Shown here: in pieces, positions 38,200 to 49,312 of the stretch
Layout: each line of letters begins with the position of its first letter
Numbering within the stretch: position 1 is the stretch's first letter
Assembly (NCBI GenBank): GCA_033002965.1
Contig: JAURVB010009040.1
Location: 16,090 to 80,089 of the forward strand
Direction: 5' to 3'
Length of the DNA stretch: 64,000 nucleotides
From: Piper betle
Taxonomy: Eukaryota; Streptophyta; Magnoliopsida; Piperales; Piperaceae
Position numbers and translations under genes: made by a program
The notes under the pieces: model-generated
Databases searched by the model: none
Told to the model about the DNA's origin: nothing
What the model saw: the letters and a program-made list of their open reading frames with translations, nothing else

Positions 38200-38525
38200 T
38201 GTAAAGGTTTGACCCAATTAGCACAAACTGATGGGCTTAATTATCTTTCCAAAAGTGATTGATCAAGTTGAAGATCTTAAGCACATCCTCATTAATATAT
38301 TGGATTTTACCTTACTAGGTATTTCTTGTAGGACTAACTTAACTTTTTAGGGGGATTTTACATTCCACCCACCTTAAGGAAATTTTGTCTTTGAAATTCC
38401 TTTCTTATATATCACCATCCATCCAACATTATATTGGATTCGCTCTGATACCACTTGAAAGGGCCCAACCTAATTGATGCATACTGATGGGCTTAGTCAT
38501 CTTTTCAAAAGCAATTAATCAAAAA
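38200..38525 (-). mobile_element. TRIM element 1 (miniature LTR retrotransposon), minus strand
   Basis: 3' LTR 38200-38362 (TGTAAAGG ... GGGGATTTTACA), then 93 bp holding a purine-rich tract (minus strand TTTCCTTAAGGTGGGTGGAA) and a primer site (minus strand TGGTATCAGAGC, 38442-38453), then the beginning of the 5' LTR at 38456, cut off at 38525 by TRIM element 2. No coding capacity. It fits the TRIM class: LTR under 250 bp and a minimal internal domain with only PBS and PPT. Confidence 0.85.
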
Positions 38526-38947
38526 TGTAATATCCCCCTAAAAAGTAAAGTTAATCTTACATTCAATACCTACCGTGGTAAGATCTAATCTATTAGTGAA
38601 GATGTGCTTAAGATTTTCAACTTGATTAATCACTTTTAAAGAGATGATAAAGCCCATTACTTTGCACTAATTAGGTCGGGCCTTTATAGGTGGTATCAAA
38701 GCCAACCCAGGACCTTGTCTGATGGACAGTGGTATACGTCAAGAAAAATGAATTTCGAGAACAAAATTTCCCTAAAGTGAGTAAAATATAATATGCCCCA
38801 AAAGTTAAATTAGTCTTATATCTAATATCTATTGGGGATAACATCAAATATATTAATGGGTTGTGCTTAAGATCTTCAACTTGATTAATCACTTTTCAAG
38901 AGATGACTAAGTCCATCAGTTTGCATTAATTGGGTTGGGCCTTTACA
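38526..38947 (+). mobile_element. TRIM element 2, plus strand, inserted into TRIM element 1
   Basis: 5' LTR 38526-38688 (TGTAATATCCCCC ... GGGCCTTTATA), primer site TGGTATCAAAGC at 38691-38702, about 80 bp of internal sequence with the purine-rich tract AATTTCCCTAAAGTGAG near 38764-38780, and 3' LTR 38787-38947 (TATAATATGCCCC ... GGGCCTTTACA). The LTRs are 163 and 161 bp and clearly diverged from each other. The LTR is the same family as TRIM 1 in the opposite direction, so 38200-38690 forms a long imperfect inverted repeat. Confidence 0.88.
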
Positions 38948-39315
38948 TTAGTGGAGCTTGTTTCTTCCTTGGATATTGGCTTGTTTCATGGATATGCAAA
39001 AAGCTAAGCTCCACTGCTCTTTCCACTATGGAAGCCAAATACATCTCTGCTGGGCTTGGTGTGCTCAAATTCAATGGATGCTACACACTCTCCAAGAAAT
39101 GAAGGGATCGCCTCTTTATTGTGATAGCACAAGTGCAATTAGTATCACCAAGAATCCCATGCTACACTCTAGGACCAAGCACATTGACATCAAGTACTAC
39201 TTCATCCAAGAGCATGTTCAACAAGGAGACATTGACATACAATACATCTTAATGGATCAAGAAATTGGAGATATCTACATAAACCACTTGGAGAACAAAG
39301 GTATTCAAAACTAAG
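38948..39315 (+). pseudogene. Ty1/copia RNase H end of a Sirevirus-like polyprotein
   Basis: The translation shows, across two frames, a serine-tryptophan-rich RNase H start (LVSW... TALSTMEAKYIS-like text around 38985-39050) and then SPLYCDSTSAISITKNPMLH, RTKHIDIKYYFIQEHV and GDIDIQYI. These are the C-terminal RNase H motifs of plant copia elements. The left part of pol is missing: the fragment starts directly after TRIM 2. Confidence 0.88.
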
Positions 39316-39412
39316 GTATGATTTGGGCATTATGACCAACCATCTTGAAGGTGAGTTCTCCTCCCTATGTAACTCTTCCCTTGTATGCTTTATTGTATTT
39401 TTCTGAGATGAC

Positions 39413-39818
39413 AAAGGGGGAGAGTGTGAATGAGTTGTAGGGGTAAACTCTAGGGGGAGTGTGAGCACTTGTGTAGGGGGAGTGTTGGGAGTTATCATCT
39501 CATGAGCCTAATATACTTTTTGAAAAATTAATGATAATGACTAACTCATTTAGAGTTATCATTCTCTAGTTGGTCATTGGTTGCATGGCAAGAACATCAT
39601 TTGCATTGCATTCCATCATGGCATCTTAAATTGTTTTGGACAAACCTTGTATGTAGGGATTCAACAATGGAGATGCATGGGCTAGCAATGAAAAGCTTAA
39701 AGTGTTTGAAGATTGAGGATCACCACATCAAGCTTAAGGAATGCATCATTAAGATTGGAAACACCACACTTGGAGAGTTCACAACACATGGATGTTGTCA
39801 TCATCAAAAAGGGGGAGA
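39413..39818 (+). other. Multiple polypurine tracts of the Sirevirus-like element
   Basis: Four similar tracts occur between the RNase H end and the LTR: AAAGGGGGAG at 39413-39422, TAGGGGGAG at about 39451-39459, TAGGGGGAG at about 39474-39482, and AAAAAGGGGGAGA at 39806-39818 next to the LTR. Repeated PPTs upstream of the 3' LTR are a known mark of Sireviruses. Confidence 0.7.
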
Positions 39819-39819
39819 T

Positions 39820-41354
39820 TGTTAGAACCTTGTTTTGATGAGATAACGACACTTAAACTCTCTAAGTGTAAGCTAGGCAAACCAAGCAACCAAAAAGGAA
39901 AACATCACTACAAAAATGGAGAGAAGTGTTGAAGTATTCAACAATTAGGTAAAGTTCGGACAAGGTTTCAAGAACCAAAGACAATAGAACAGAAACAAAA
40001 TTGAGAAGAAACTGCATTTGAACAAGGTGTCTGTTAGACGTTTAGCCGTCAAAATCCAAGGAAGTAGTGAAGTCAAATTTTGGTCAAACATTCGGCGACA
40101 CATTCGACAACCAAAGGGATCTTCAGCAAGACTACTGAAAACCAATGGTGGACTTCAAAGCTCACAGTAGAATCAGTAAAATTTAGGAAGATGTTTGGTT
40201 TGGTGATTGGTCATGTGTTCAGTAGGCGAAGCTAAAGAATCTGATGTGGCTGTGGTTTAAATGATCATTTGGTCGACGATCGTCAATTGTTTGGCAATTG
40301 AATGATATGATTTTCAATAAAAATAGTCTTTGTCTAAAGACAAAAGAGGGATTTAAAGCCAAACGAGTCTATTTCTCAGAGAGGCAATGTTACCCTAGAA
40401 ATAGGGCCTTTGAGAGTGATTTAACAATCCTCTTGCTACCCTATTGAGTTTCTAGTGGATTTGATACACTATTGGATCAAATTTGAGAAACAAGCTTGAC
40501 CTGGGAAGGGATACCTATTAACTTGTGTTCTAGGTGCGACATTTGTACCAATGAGTGTTCAATTATAGTGAAGATTACTTTATAAACTCCTTAGGTTGGG
40601 AGTAGGTGTGTAAAGGTTCTTGCTTGAGGAAAGGAGGAGCTTAGAGAAGGGTGTAATCTCCATAAGTGTGAAGTCTCAAGGTGTTTGAGGCTTGGTTGAA
40701 TTAGGATCCTTGGCACTTTGGGATTGTGGAGGAAAGCTTGCTAGAGGCTCCAAGGGTGTTTGGAGTGCAAACTTCCGTGGTACTTATGGAGTGCTTGTGA
40801 AGAAGTCTTAAGTTCGTTTGCTTGTAAAGAAACAAGTGGTTTGCCTAGTGGAGCTATGAAGAGCTACTCACCAAACGATTTGGTGAGCTAGAAGAAAGTG
40901 TACCAAGTTAGGAACCTCTTAAAAAAATTGTTTGTGTCCTGTCTCCCTTCTCTCTAATTGTGTGATTTCACTTATTTGATTATACACTTGTTTGCACACC
41001 TCTTAACTTCCTTGAGTTTGACCTTAGTTATGGTTGGACGTTAAGTTTACACAAGCTTTAGGCCACTTTGTTACTTATATAGTTTTGACTTGTTTTACAA
41101 TACAAATACCAACTTGGAATTAAACTTCTTGTGCCTCACATACACCAATTAGGTTCGTATTATTTGCCTTGCTCATTTATTATTTGTCCTTTTGCTCTTA
41201 ATTGTTTATTTATCACTTTAGTTAGTCCATACTTGTAATATTTATAAGGTCGTAAGGATTGTGGTGATCTAACCACTTACTTGAGTATTTGTACTTATCT
41301 CCTCCAACATTAGGTTGCCTTTAAAAGATAAAGCTTCTAACTTAATCCCCAACA
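39820..41354 (+). repeat. 3' LTR of the Sirevirus-like element
   Basis: Starts TGTTAGAACCTTGTTTTGATG immediately after the last polypurine tract. The likely end is one of two CCAACA-type sites, near 41311 (CTCCTCCAACA) or 41354 (ATCCCCAACA). No second LTR is in the window, so the limit is approximate. No gene inside. Confidence 0.65.
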
Positions 41355-42972
41355 AGATTAGGCCATAAGCAGTTCAAAGTTTACTTTTTTAGTTCATAAA
41401 AATGTCAAATTTACCAAGTCATTTATAGATTACATCGAACAGTGCATAATTGACATAAATCAAACCATGCAATTCCTAATCCATGAAATTCAACTCAAAG
41501 CCACTCAAAATCAAGCAAACATAACATGATTCTAACCCTATTTGTTATGGATAACTATGGATGTATCATGCATGACAAAATTAGTGGGGAAAATAGGGGG
41601 AAATGTGAAGTACTTCTTTGATATCGAAATTGAAGCTTGGAGAACCGTAGGTTGATTTTTTAGAGCTTGGATTTTGGTCGTGGGTTTGGTTGTGTAATGG
41701 AGTGGAGAGGTGTGGAGAAGGGTTTTGGGGGAGATGAAGTCAAAGGAGTGGGACACCGTAGCGCTGGCTGCTGAAAAATGCTCTTAAAGGGGGTTTCAAG
41801 CAAAGGGTAGAGTGGTTGAACTAGGCTGTTCTAGGATTATTGAGGGCTAGCCCTAAGGCTGGACTAGGGCTACAAAGGTACTCCACAAATGCCATGCATC
41901 TAAATACTAATCTACCAAATGCAAAACACAGGAACATGGCGCTAGTCTACTAACTAATAACACATTATATAGCAAGTGCTGAATTATACTAATTTTACGG
42001 TTCAATGATATGTTTTTACTTAATATCTTAAATGTCCCTATATTTTGAATTGGGTTTGGATAAAATCAAACCAAACTAATTTCTTTTATATAAGGCACTT
42101 TAAAAAAAATCATATGGGTGACCAAGGCCAACATTTGTTACCATATCCGATCATGATGTGGTTGTTGCGGCCAGAACGGGCTCGGGTGAATGCTCCATGG
42201 CCGGATTTGGCTAGATCAAGCTAGTTGGAGGTTGCTTGTGGCCAAATTTAGTCATAGATGGTAGTAACTACAGCTGCTCATATTATTTTTATAATTTTAT
42301 TTTGCAAAAGTGTTGTAAAAGATTGTTTAAAGTGCTGGTTTGATTCTAGTTTTCTAATTAAAATAAATTAAATTTTACTCAAACTCAAATCAAAATACAT
42401 GGTATTTAAGCTATTAAAGAAAAAAGTTATATAATTTCGTATAAAATCTACTTTTAATAATAAAAGGGTCACTTAATTAAAAGTATGAATTTTAACCTAT
42501 CAGAATTTAATAAAATAAAAAATAATAAATAAATTGTTATAGTTTATCTTTTTTTTAATTAGGAACTATCATTAAGGTCAATTAAAATTTATACCAAAGA
42601 TATTAAATTATTATATTTTATCATATTATTTAATAAAAAATTATTTATAAAATTAAAATTTATCTGTAATATAAATCTTATATAATGTGATATCTTAAGT
42701 AACAATACCAAAATATTAATAATACTCCTTTTCGTCCTTTAATTGTAAATTTTTTTTATTTTTATTTATGGTTCTTTAAAATGATCCGATTTTGAGTAGG
42801 TAAACTGTCAATTCCCATAAGTTGCCATTAAGTGCGGAGACTTGACACCAGTGGGCGCCGCGCTTTCCTAACGCGCCTGCTGTTTGGTACGCAAGTCATC
42901 ACCCGACCTTTGTGGTCTACTGTCCCAGCTTCTTCCGTCTTCCATCACCCTATAGCCTCTCTCCCACCGAGA
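41355..42972. other. Spacer and upstream region of the P4H gene
   Basis: 41355-41900 holds unassigned sequence with a weak minus-strand frame (41538-41756). 42250-42770 is very AT-rich. The presumed promoter and 5' UTR of the P4H gene lie in the last few hundred bases; I could not pick a convincing TATA box. An in-frame ATG at 42832 precedes the chosen start, but the peptide it would add is not secretory-like. Confidence 0.5.
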
Positions 42973-45900
42973 ATGAAGCCTTTCCACCTCTGTCTCCTCT
43001 TCACCTTTCTGGATCTTGCCTATCCTTTCCCGGTCCGGTCATGGCTTGGAGAAAATAAGTGAGTTGTTCTGTTATTACTATTTTTTAATGTCATGCATCG
43101 ATTTTGGGTAGTTTCTCTTGGTGGGTGGGTAATTGATGAATGTTTTGGGTTTTCAGGCATGACGCATCGTTGCTGCGTCTGTGGAGAGGAACTGCGGCGT
43201 TTGATCCAACGCGGGTGACACAGCTTTCTTGGCATCCCAGGGCGTTCTTGTACGAAGGATTCCTTTCCGACGAGGAATGCGATCATCTCGTATTCCTGGT
43301 GAGAAGGCCACTTTTTCTTTTCAATTGCTGTAATAAATCTTAGAAATGAGACTTTGACTAGCTTGAATTGACAGCTATATTTATTCATTTATTTGTTTAT
43401 CTTTTTTGTGCTATTTTGATTAGGCGAAAGACAAACTTGAAAAATCGATGGTAGCGGACAATGATTCTGGAAAGAGTATAATGAGCGAGGTGCGGACCAG
43501 CTCTGGCATGTTTCTCAGCAAAGCCCAGGTAAGCAATCCCATTATTTTCATTTGGAAAAAAAAATTGAATGGGTGGATGTAGCCTTTCTGCTGCCTACTT
43601 GATTGTGGTTCCATTTGCTTTATTTTTTTGTTTGGTATTCTGAATTGTTGACATGATCTATTGTGATTTTTCTTTCTTTTTCCTTTGTTGGGTCATCATG
43701 TGTCTTTTTTGGAGTCCCATTGTCATAACTTTCTATATTAAGCTTCTAAATATTGTGGACTGCATGACGCTTGTCATATTAAGATTAATGATTTTTGGGC
43801 TTTTTATTAGATTAGGCTTAAGCAATTTGTTATTAAGTAGGTGACAATCTTCGGTAAAACTTTAATGCCTGACATTTATTTCTCACATCTCGCGCTAACT
43901 ACAATAAACAAACATCTTAACAAGGTGAAAATTAGTATATGAGTGAATTAAGGGTCCATTTGGTTGGCATGAAATAACTGTACAATATATGAAATTTTCT
44001 TAGTTATAATTTACAAAGAGTTAGTTATGAGGTATAAATAAGATGCAAAATCTCCTTGTAAAAAAAATTCCCCTTTATCTTGAATTTTTTGGAAGAAATT
44101 TTATTGTGAGAAAATTTCTAAGGGGGACCTCTTGGTGGAAGTCTTGCATCTTACCAGAAAGTACTCTAAAAATGGAATACTTTTTTTGTAAACGATCAAT
44201 GCTTTTGCATGAAGGATTGTATATAGATTTCATAAATTTTCCATTTTTTTCATGCTAACTAAAAGGAGCCTAAGTGGTTTTTGGTAGACACAGATTATAC
44301 AATTTTCAAAGCACCAGTTCATTTACTTGTTTAGGTGCTATTGTGATGGTTGTTATTTGACAGAGAGCCTTGGAGCAACTTATACGAGTGGCTAACATTT
44401 GACCTTGTTATCACTAGTTAGAGTGAGGTGACAGCCTCATAGAAGATGCACTGTAAGGTAAGTCTACATACAGTAGATCCATGGTCACAGATACTTCCTG
44501 CACCTGCACATACCAGAGCCTTTGTCCAGGGAACTGCTTTTAGTGATTGTTATTATTTATTTTAGAACTGAAATGCTTCATTTTAATTCTCACAGTAATT
44601 TGTTGAGGTGTTCAATGTGTCATCTTCAGCAATATTAGCTTTTGCAATATACCTTATCCCAAATGAACTTGGTAAACGTAAGGATAAATTTCTTTATGCG
44701 AGTGGTTTTAATAGTTGACAATTTCCTGGTAGGCCTAACTGGATACAATAACTAACTGAAATTCTATGTGGTTTGTTCTTATGATACTGCATTAAACACC
44801 ACTAGAAAACATTTTGCAAGGCTAAATTTATATTGGTGTTTTTCTGTAAATTGAGGTCGGATTTCTGACTTGCTTATGCTTGTGAGTTGTCATCAAACAC
44901 ATAACCTTCTAGATCGTTTTGATTTCATTTGATTGATTATAAATATGCTTTTTCCCATTTGTTTGAGATGGTGAAAATCTTTATTTTGGTTCTCATTTGT
45001 ATCTGAAGCTGTATATGTTTACTTTCTTTTCCTCGTTTCCAGATTTGGAACAGTAGATAAAGTTGAACTTTTGTTATAACACTTTCAATGCTGTTAAGTA
45101 AAGATTATATCTTGTGTCTATTGCTGGGGCCGTAGGATGAAGTAGTTTCAATTATTGAACAGAGGATTGCTGCCTGGACATTTCTACCCGTAGGTAAAAC
45201 TCAATGTCATTCTCAATTGGCTTTTTTTCATTTGTGAAAGGATGTCCTAAGGAACTCTATTTTCTGTGCAGAAAATGGAGAATCCATCCAAATCTTGCAC
45301 TATGAAAATGGTGAGAAGTATGAGCCTCATTTTGATTATTTTCATGACAAAGCAAATCAAGCACTCGGGGGACATCGAATTGCAACTGTTTTAATGTATT
45401 TATCCAAGGTTGAGAAAGGAGGTGAAACTGTCTTTCCCAATGCAGAGGTATGTTATTACAAGGATAAGCAATTTTGCAGGTTTTTACATTGCTGATGAGA
45501 TTATTTTTATCTTATTGTCTGTGGTGTAGTCTGCTGAGACTCAGCCTAAGGACGACTCTTGGTCAGAATGTTCAAAGAAAGGCTATGCAGGTATCTCACA
45601 ACTAAAAAGGGAAATATTTTGAAATAGTACATCTGATAAAGTAAATAATTGTGATGCTTTAGTTTGTAGGATTTTTATATTGGTGGGGGTGGGGTGGAGG
45701 AAATTATATTTTCCTGCTTCTGAAAGCGGAAACTTTATTTGTGCCAGTTATAAATCAATTTCTGGTTCTTTAACATAAAGTAAGAAATAGGGCACTAAAG
45801 TTTCTTTGCCAACTTTTTGGTAATGGACGGTGATAAGTACTGAGGAACTGCTTTGGAGAAAAGAAATTATAATGGAAACTTTTAAGGTGGCTTATGATGT

Positions 45901-46222
45901 TTCGTTGCTTGCAGTTAAACCAAAGAAAGGCAACGCACTTCTGTTCTTTAGCCTCCATCCAGATGCATCGACTGACTCAGACAGCCTGCATGGAAGCTGC
46001 CCTGTCATTGAAGGGCAGAAATGGTCAGCTACAAAATGGATTCATGTCAGGTCATTCGATACTCCGAAGAGAGGCTCGGCCAATGGAGAATGTTCTGATG
46101 AGGATGTGCACTGCCCACAGTGGGCTGCTGCTGGAGAATGTAAGAAAAATCCGATCTACATGGTGGGTTCCCCTGAATATGCTGGTTATTGTCGAAAAAG
46201 TTGCAATGCGTGTGCATCCTGA
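42973..46222 (+). CDS. P4H: Prolyl 4-hydroxylase alpha-subunit-like protein with C-terminal ShKT domain
   Basis: Seven exons: 42973-43058, 43157-43298, 43424-43528, 45136-45193, 45272-45447, 45530-45590 and 45915-46222 (TGA). All introns are GT-AG and all phases agree, giving 311 residues. The start at 42973 gives a hydrophobic N-terminus (residues 1-20) suited to a signal peptide or signal anchor, as usual for plant P4Hs of the ER and Golgi. Residues 45-65 hold the WHPRAFLYEGFLSDEECDHL motif, followed by KSMVADNDSGKS and VRTSSGMFL. The 2-oxoglutarate/Fe(II) core shows HFD (His150, Asp152), distal His235 (LHGSCPV) and 2OG-binding Lys245 (EGQKWSATKW). Residues 269-309 form a six-cysteine ShKT domain (Cys 269, 276, 285, 302, 306, 309). 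Members hydroxylate proline in extensins, arabinogalactan proteins and signalling peptides. The length is typical. I cannot decide which paralogue it is. It looks functional. Confidence 0.95.
44361..44541 (+). mobile_element. Au-like tRNA-derived SINE, degenerate, in P4H intron 3
   Basis: The order of blocks follows the Au SINE family of plants: a tRNA-like head (CTTGGAGCAACTTATACGAG, box-A-like), a GTGACAGCCTC block, then GCACTGTAAGGTAAGTCTAC, ATACAGTAGATCC, a CCTGCACCTGCACATACCAG part and a short T-containing end (GAACTGCTTTT). Au SINEs share GGTAAGGCTGCGTACAATAGACC-type text. Many substitutions are present, so this is an old copy. It lies in the same direction as the gene. Confidence 0.65.
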
Positions 46223-46859
46223 CTAATGACCGCCAATAACTTTGAAAAAGATCCCTCATCTCTTCCATGTTTATTGGAGCAATGATATGTTGCTTAGATA
46301 GTATAGTAACATTTTTGACAATGGTGCTTACAGAAAACCATGGTTCCACTGTTTAGATGTTGTCCATGTGCTAATAGACATAATTTCAAATGGAATAAAC
46401 AAGAACTTAACTTTTTACCTTAGCAAGTCGATCACTTCACCTTTTTTTCTGCAACAAGCTTTTAGTGTGAGATTGTCATGTGAAGCCTGTTATGTTCAGC
46501 ATGAAGGTAATGATCCTGTTCTATATATTTTTGTCTGGTATTTGTCATGTTCATAATGTTTCTGTTCATTCCTAGTCTATTACCCGCTTGCCCCAGTTGA
46601 AGGAATTTGCTGCCAAGGCGGACCAGGAAACATCATAGTCTTGGACCCTACACGAGCAGTTGGTTCTACTACATAAGGCACATACATAGCAGCAGGTATA
46701 AGAAAGTAACAATTAATCAGTGACAATAACACTTTGCCTGCGTGATTAAGATGAATTTCTATATAGCTTTTTTATTTTTAAAAGCAAGCTTATTTTTTAA
46801 TAACAGAAGAAAAGCATCTACAAGAGTTCCTCGGCTATGAGAGCCTTGTATACAAGAAC
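46223..46859 (+). other. P4H 3' flank
   Basis: Probably 3' UTR for the first 300-350 bases. The stretch around 46570-46700 is less AT-rich and could be a fragment of another transcript or repeat, but no protein motif was recognised on either strand. Confidence 0.4.
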
Positions 46860-49312
46860 GAGTGGTACATATATAAATAATATTCAATATAAATTATAGA
46901 TATAAACAAGTACAAATATGATTTAAGTAACAGTTACAAGCACCACATTAGATCAATTATTCACCTAATTAATCCAATGTCACCTTAGATCAAAGTGTAA
47001 CTACCTTTTAATAGCCTTTAAGCCTTCATCTTTTATATTTTAAGGATTTACTAATAGTAGTGATTTTTTCCCACTTAGTTGTCTCAATTTCACACCTTTG
47101 TGGTGTAATTAACATTCATATTTCAGGAATTAATCGCTAATTTAATGACATGCACCAAATACATTGTCAACTCATCTTTTTATAATAATTAAACAAGAAA
47201 AAATTATTATCATTATTATCCTTGTTTATACGAGAAAATATTACTCATCAACTAAGAGGAACTTGAATGATATAATATTTTACTCATCAACCATGAGCAA
47301 TCTAGAGTTTGCATCTCAAGCCTTAGGTTTTGCATGATGACATTGGTCACACAACCCTTTAAATAAGCCCCCATAAATGATCATAAGCACTACAAGTGTT
47401 CAACAACCTTTCTAACTCTGGCATCGACTAGTGTGGATGTCCAAAGTTTTATCGATATGACCCGTCGATTTAACTGATTTATCTATTATTACTAGTTAAG
47501 CCTAGGCACCGTCATTAGTTTTATTTAAGATTATGAAAACATTAAAATCATGTGTTTTAGTTTCTATTTTATTTCTTAGTCAAATTACCTAACATTTATT
47601 AGGTTTCACATCTTTTCACCTTTGTCATATCATGATTCGGCTAAATCATTTAACCACACAAAAACAACATGAAGATCATAAAACTCTCCAAATAATGACT
47701 AAACAGACTTGATCAATAGCCTACTGAGCTCCGAAATGTTTCAGCTATCGCCCTTCTAGTTTGAGTAATGAAACACACACTAAACATCACTACCTAATTA
47801 GTTATTTGTGTATGCATGCATAATATGCCATGATCATATATGATTTATCACTCAAGCAACTTGTTAAACATCATCACAACATGTAATTAATATTATATTA
47901 GGGTGGTAGAAGCTTCAAACAATCATCTATAAAGCCTTCACAAAGATAAAATATCAATTATACATATTTTCAAAAGAATTTGAACGAGTACTCCAGCACC
48001 GAAATCTCGGCATGCAAGTGTTGCGGAGCTGGGTTTTTCCTGACAAGTGACGCAGCCCTAAAATCCCGGCTTCAGAGTGTCGTGGCACTTGCAGTTTTTG
48101 ACTTTTGTGATTTTGTTCAAGAGACAAACCAAGTCCAAACTTTATTAAATTTTACCACCACTTCCTATCATGTAATATGACATTCCTCGAAAAGGATTTT
48201 CAGATTTGTGGTAACCTACAATTATTTGCTATTAAAGCATAATTAAGTTAAGCAATTCAAATTTACGAAGGGCTTTTCAAGAAACTATTCAAATATTTTC
48301 CAAACATGGTGAAACTTCATACACCTCTTATTTAAATCAAAACTAAGAGTTTATAATGTTTGTTAACAAATAAAACTAGGTTCTTCTATGGTTTTTATTC
48401 AGTTTATTCTTTTATGCTTCAAACAATACAAAAATCCTACATTGTTTAACCCTACCGCCTCCATCATATTCAAGTTCATCATCCCAATTATGATGTACAT
48501 GCATCAAATAATTATATTAATAATGAAAACCATGAATACACACTTTCATACATGATTTTGCACAAAACACATGAATATGCCAATGACGAATGAAGTAAGT
48601 TTGCTAAATTTGAATTACTAACCTCTTCTTCAGAAGTTTTTTTGCTGATGACTTAGAACCCTTCTACACACAAAAAAAATGAAGAATAATGCTGGAAAGA
48701 GGGAGGGAGGAAGTACCACGTTCACCCTTGATGAGGAAGATACGGCTCTTAGGTTTTTGGCAAAGAAAAGACAATTCCCCTCTTAATGTATTTATATACT
48801 CTTACCCTATTTTCCTCTTTTCATAATTATCCTCCAACCTCTAGGAGACTCCTACCAACCTAGTAAAATCCACTACTAGCCAAGTTCAACCCTTAGGCAA
48901 ACCATAAAGGTTACCAAGGTTCAACCATTTAAATATATTCAATAAAATTCAATCAATTCAGCCTTTATTGATTAATCGGGTAACCTTTTTTATATTGTTT
49001 TCACTAAAACAATCCTCTAGATCATTATAAGTAGAAAACCAACATTGAAAAAGTTTCAACAAAGAAACCAACGAAAAATATGGAGTAGTTGTTTTAATCA
49101 ATTGCCATTCTTCCATTCGTTTACACTAGACTTCGATTTTCCACCATAAACAAAGTTTAAATAACAAGTTTCCATAATTATCCATTGTATCACATACTAA
49201 AATATGCTTAAGATCGAAAGAAAAATTTTATACCGGTCAAAAATACTAAGTATGTCTATCTAAATTATCCAAATAACCACTAATAAATGTAATTGAATTA
49301 CAAGATGTTACA
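46860..49312 (-). repeat. 3' LTR of gypsy element 3, truncated at its 3' end
   Basis: 46880-47170 matches 63705-64000 (shared ACCACATTAGATCAATTATT, AATAGCCTTTA, TTTCACACCTTT), the 5' LTR at the window edge. The right edge is GATGTTACA at 49312, next to the minus-strand polypurine tract AAGGGAAAGAGGA. The left end lacks the first 450-500 bases present at 63220-63700, so this LTR is truncated where it meets the P4H flank. A short GC-richer patch is at about 47980-48110. Confidence 0.8.
48791..48798 (-). promoter_or_regulatory. Putative TATA box of the element 3 LTR
   Basis: Minus strand GAGTATATAAATACATTAAG, followed within 60 bases by CCAAAAACC-type sequence. The position inside the LTR is suitable for the U3/R border. 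Confidence 0.45.

Noticed and set aside
38200..38690. Long inverted repeat that could be a microRNA precursor or foldback transposon
   Set aside because: Primer sites, purine tracts and LTR structure show it arises from two TRIM elements in opposite orientation.
42832..42972. Upstream in-frame ATG as the P4H start
   Set aside because: It would add 47 residues rich in Arg/Ser/Pro before the hydrophobic segment, spoiling the N-terminal signal expected of the family.
44043..44258. 71-residue frame in P4H intron 3
   Set aside because: It lies in an intron with no recognised domain and T-rich composition.
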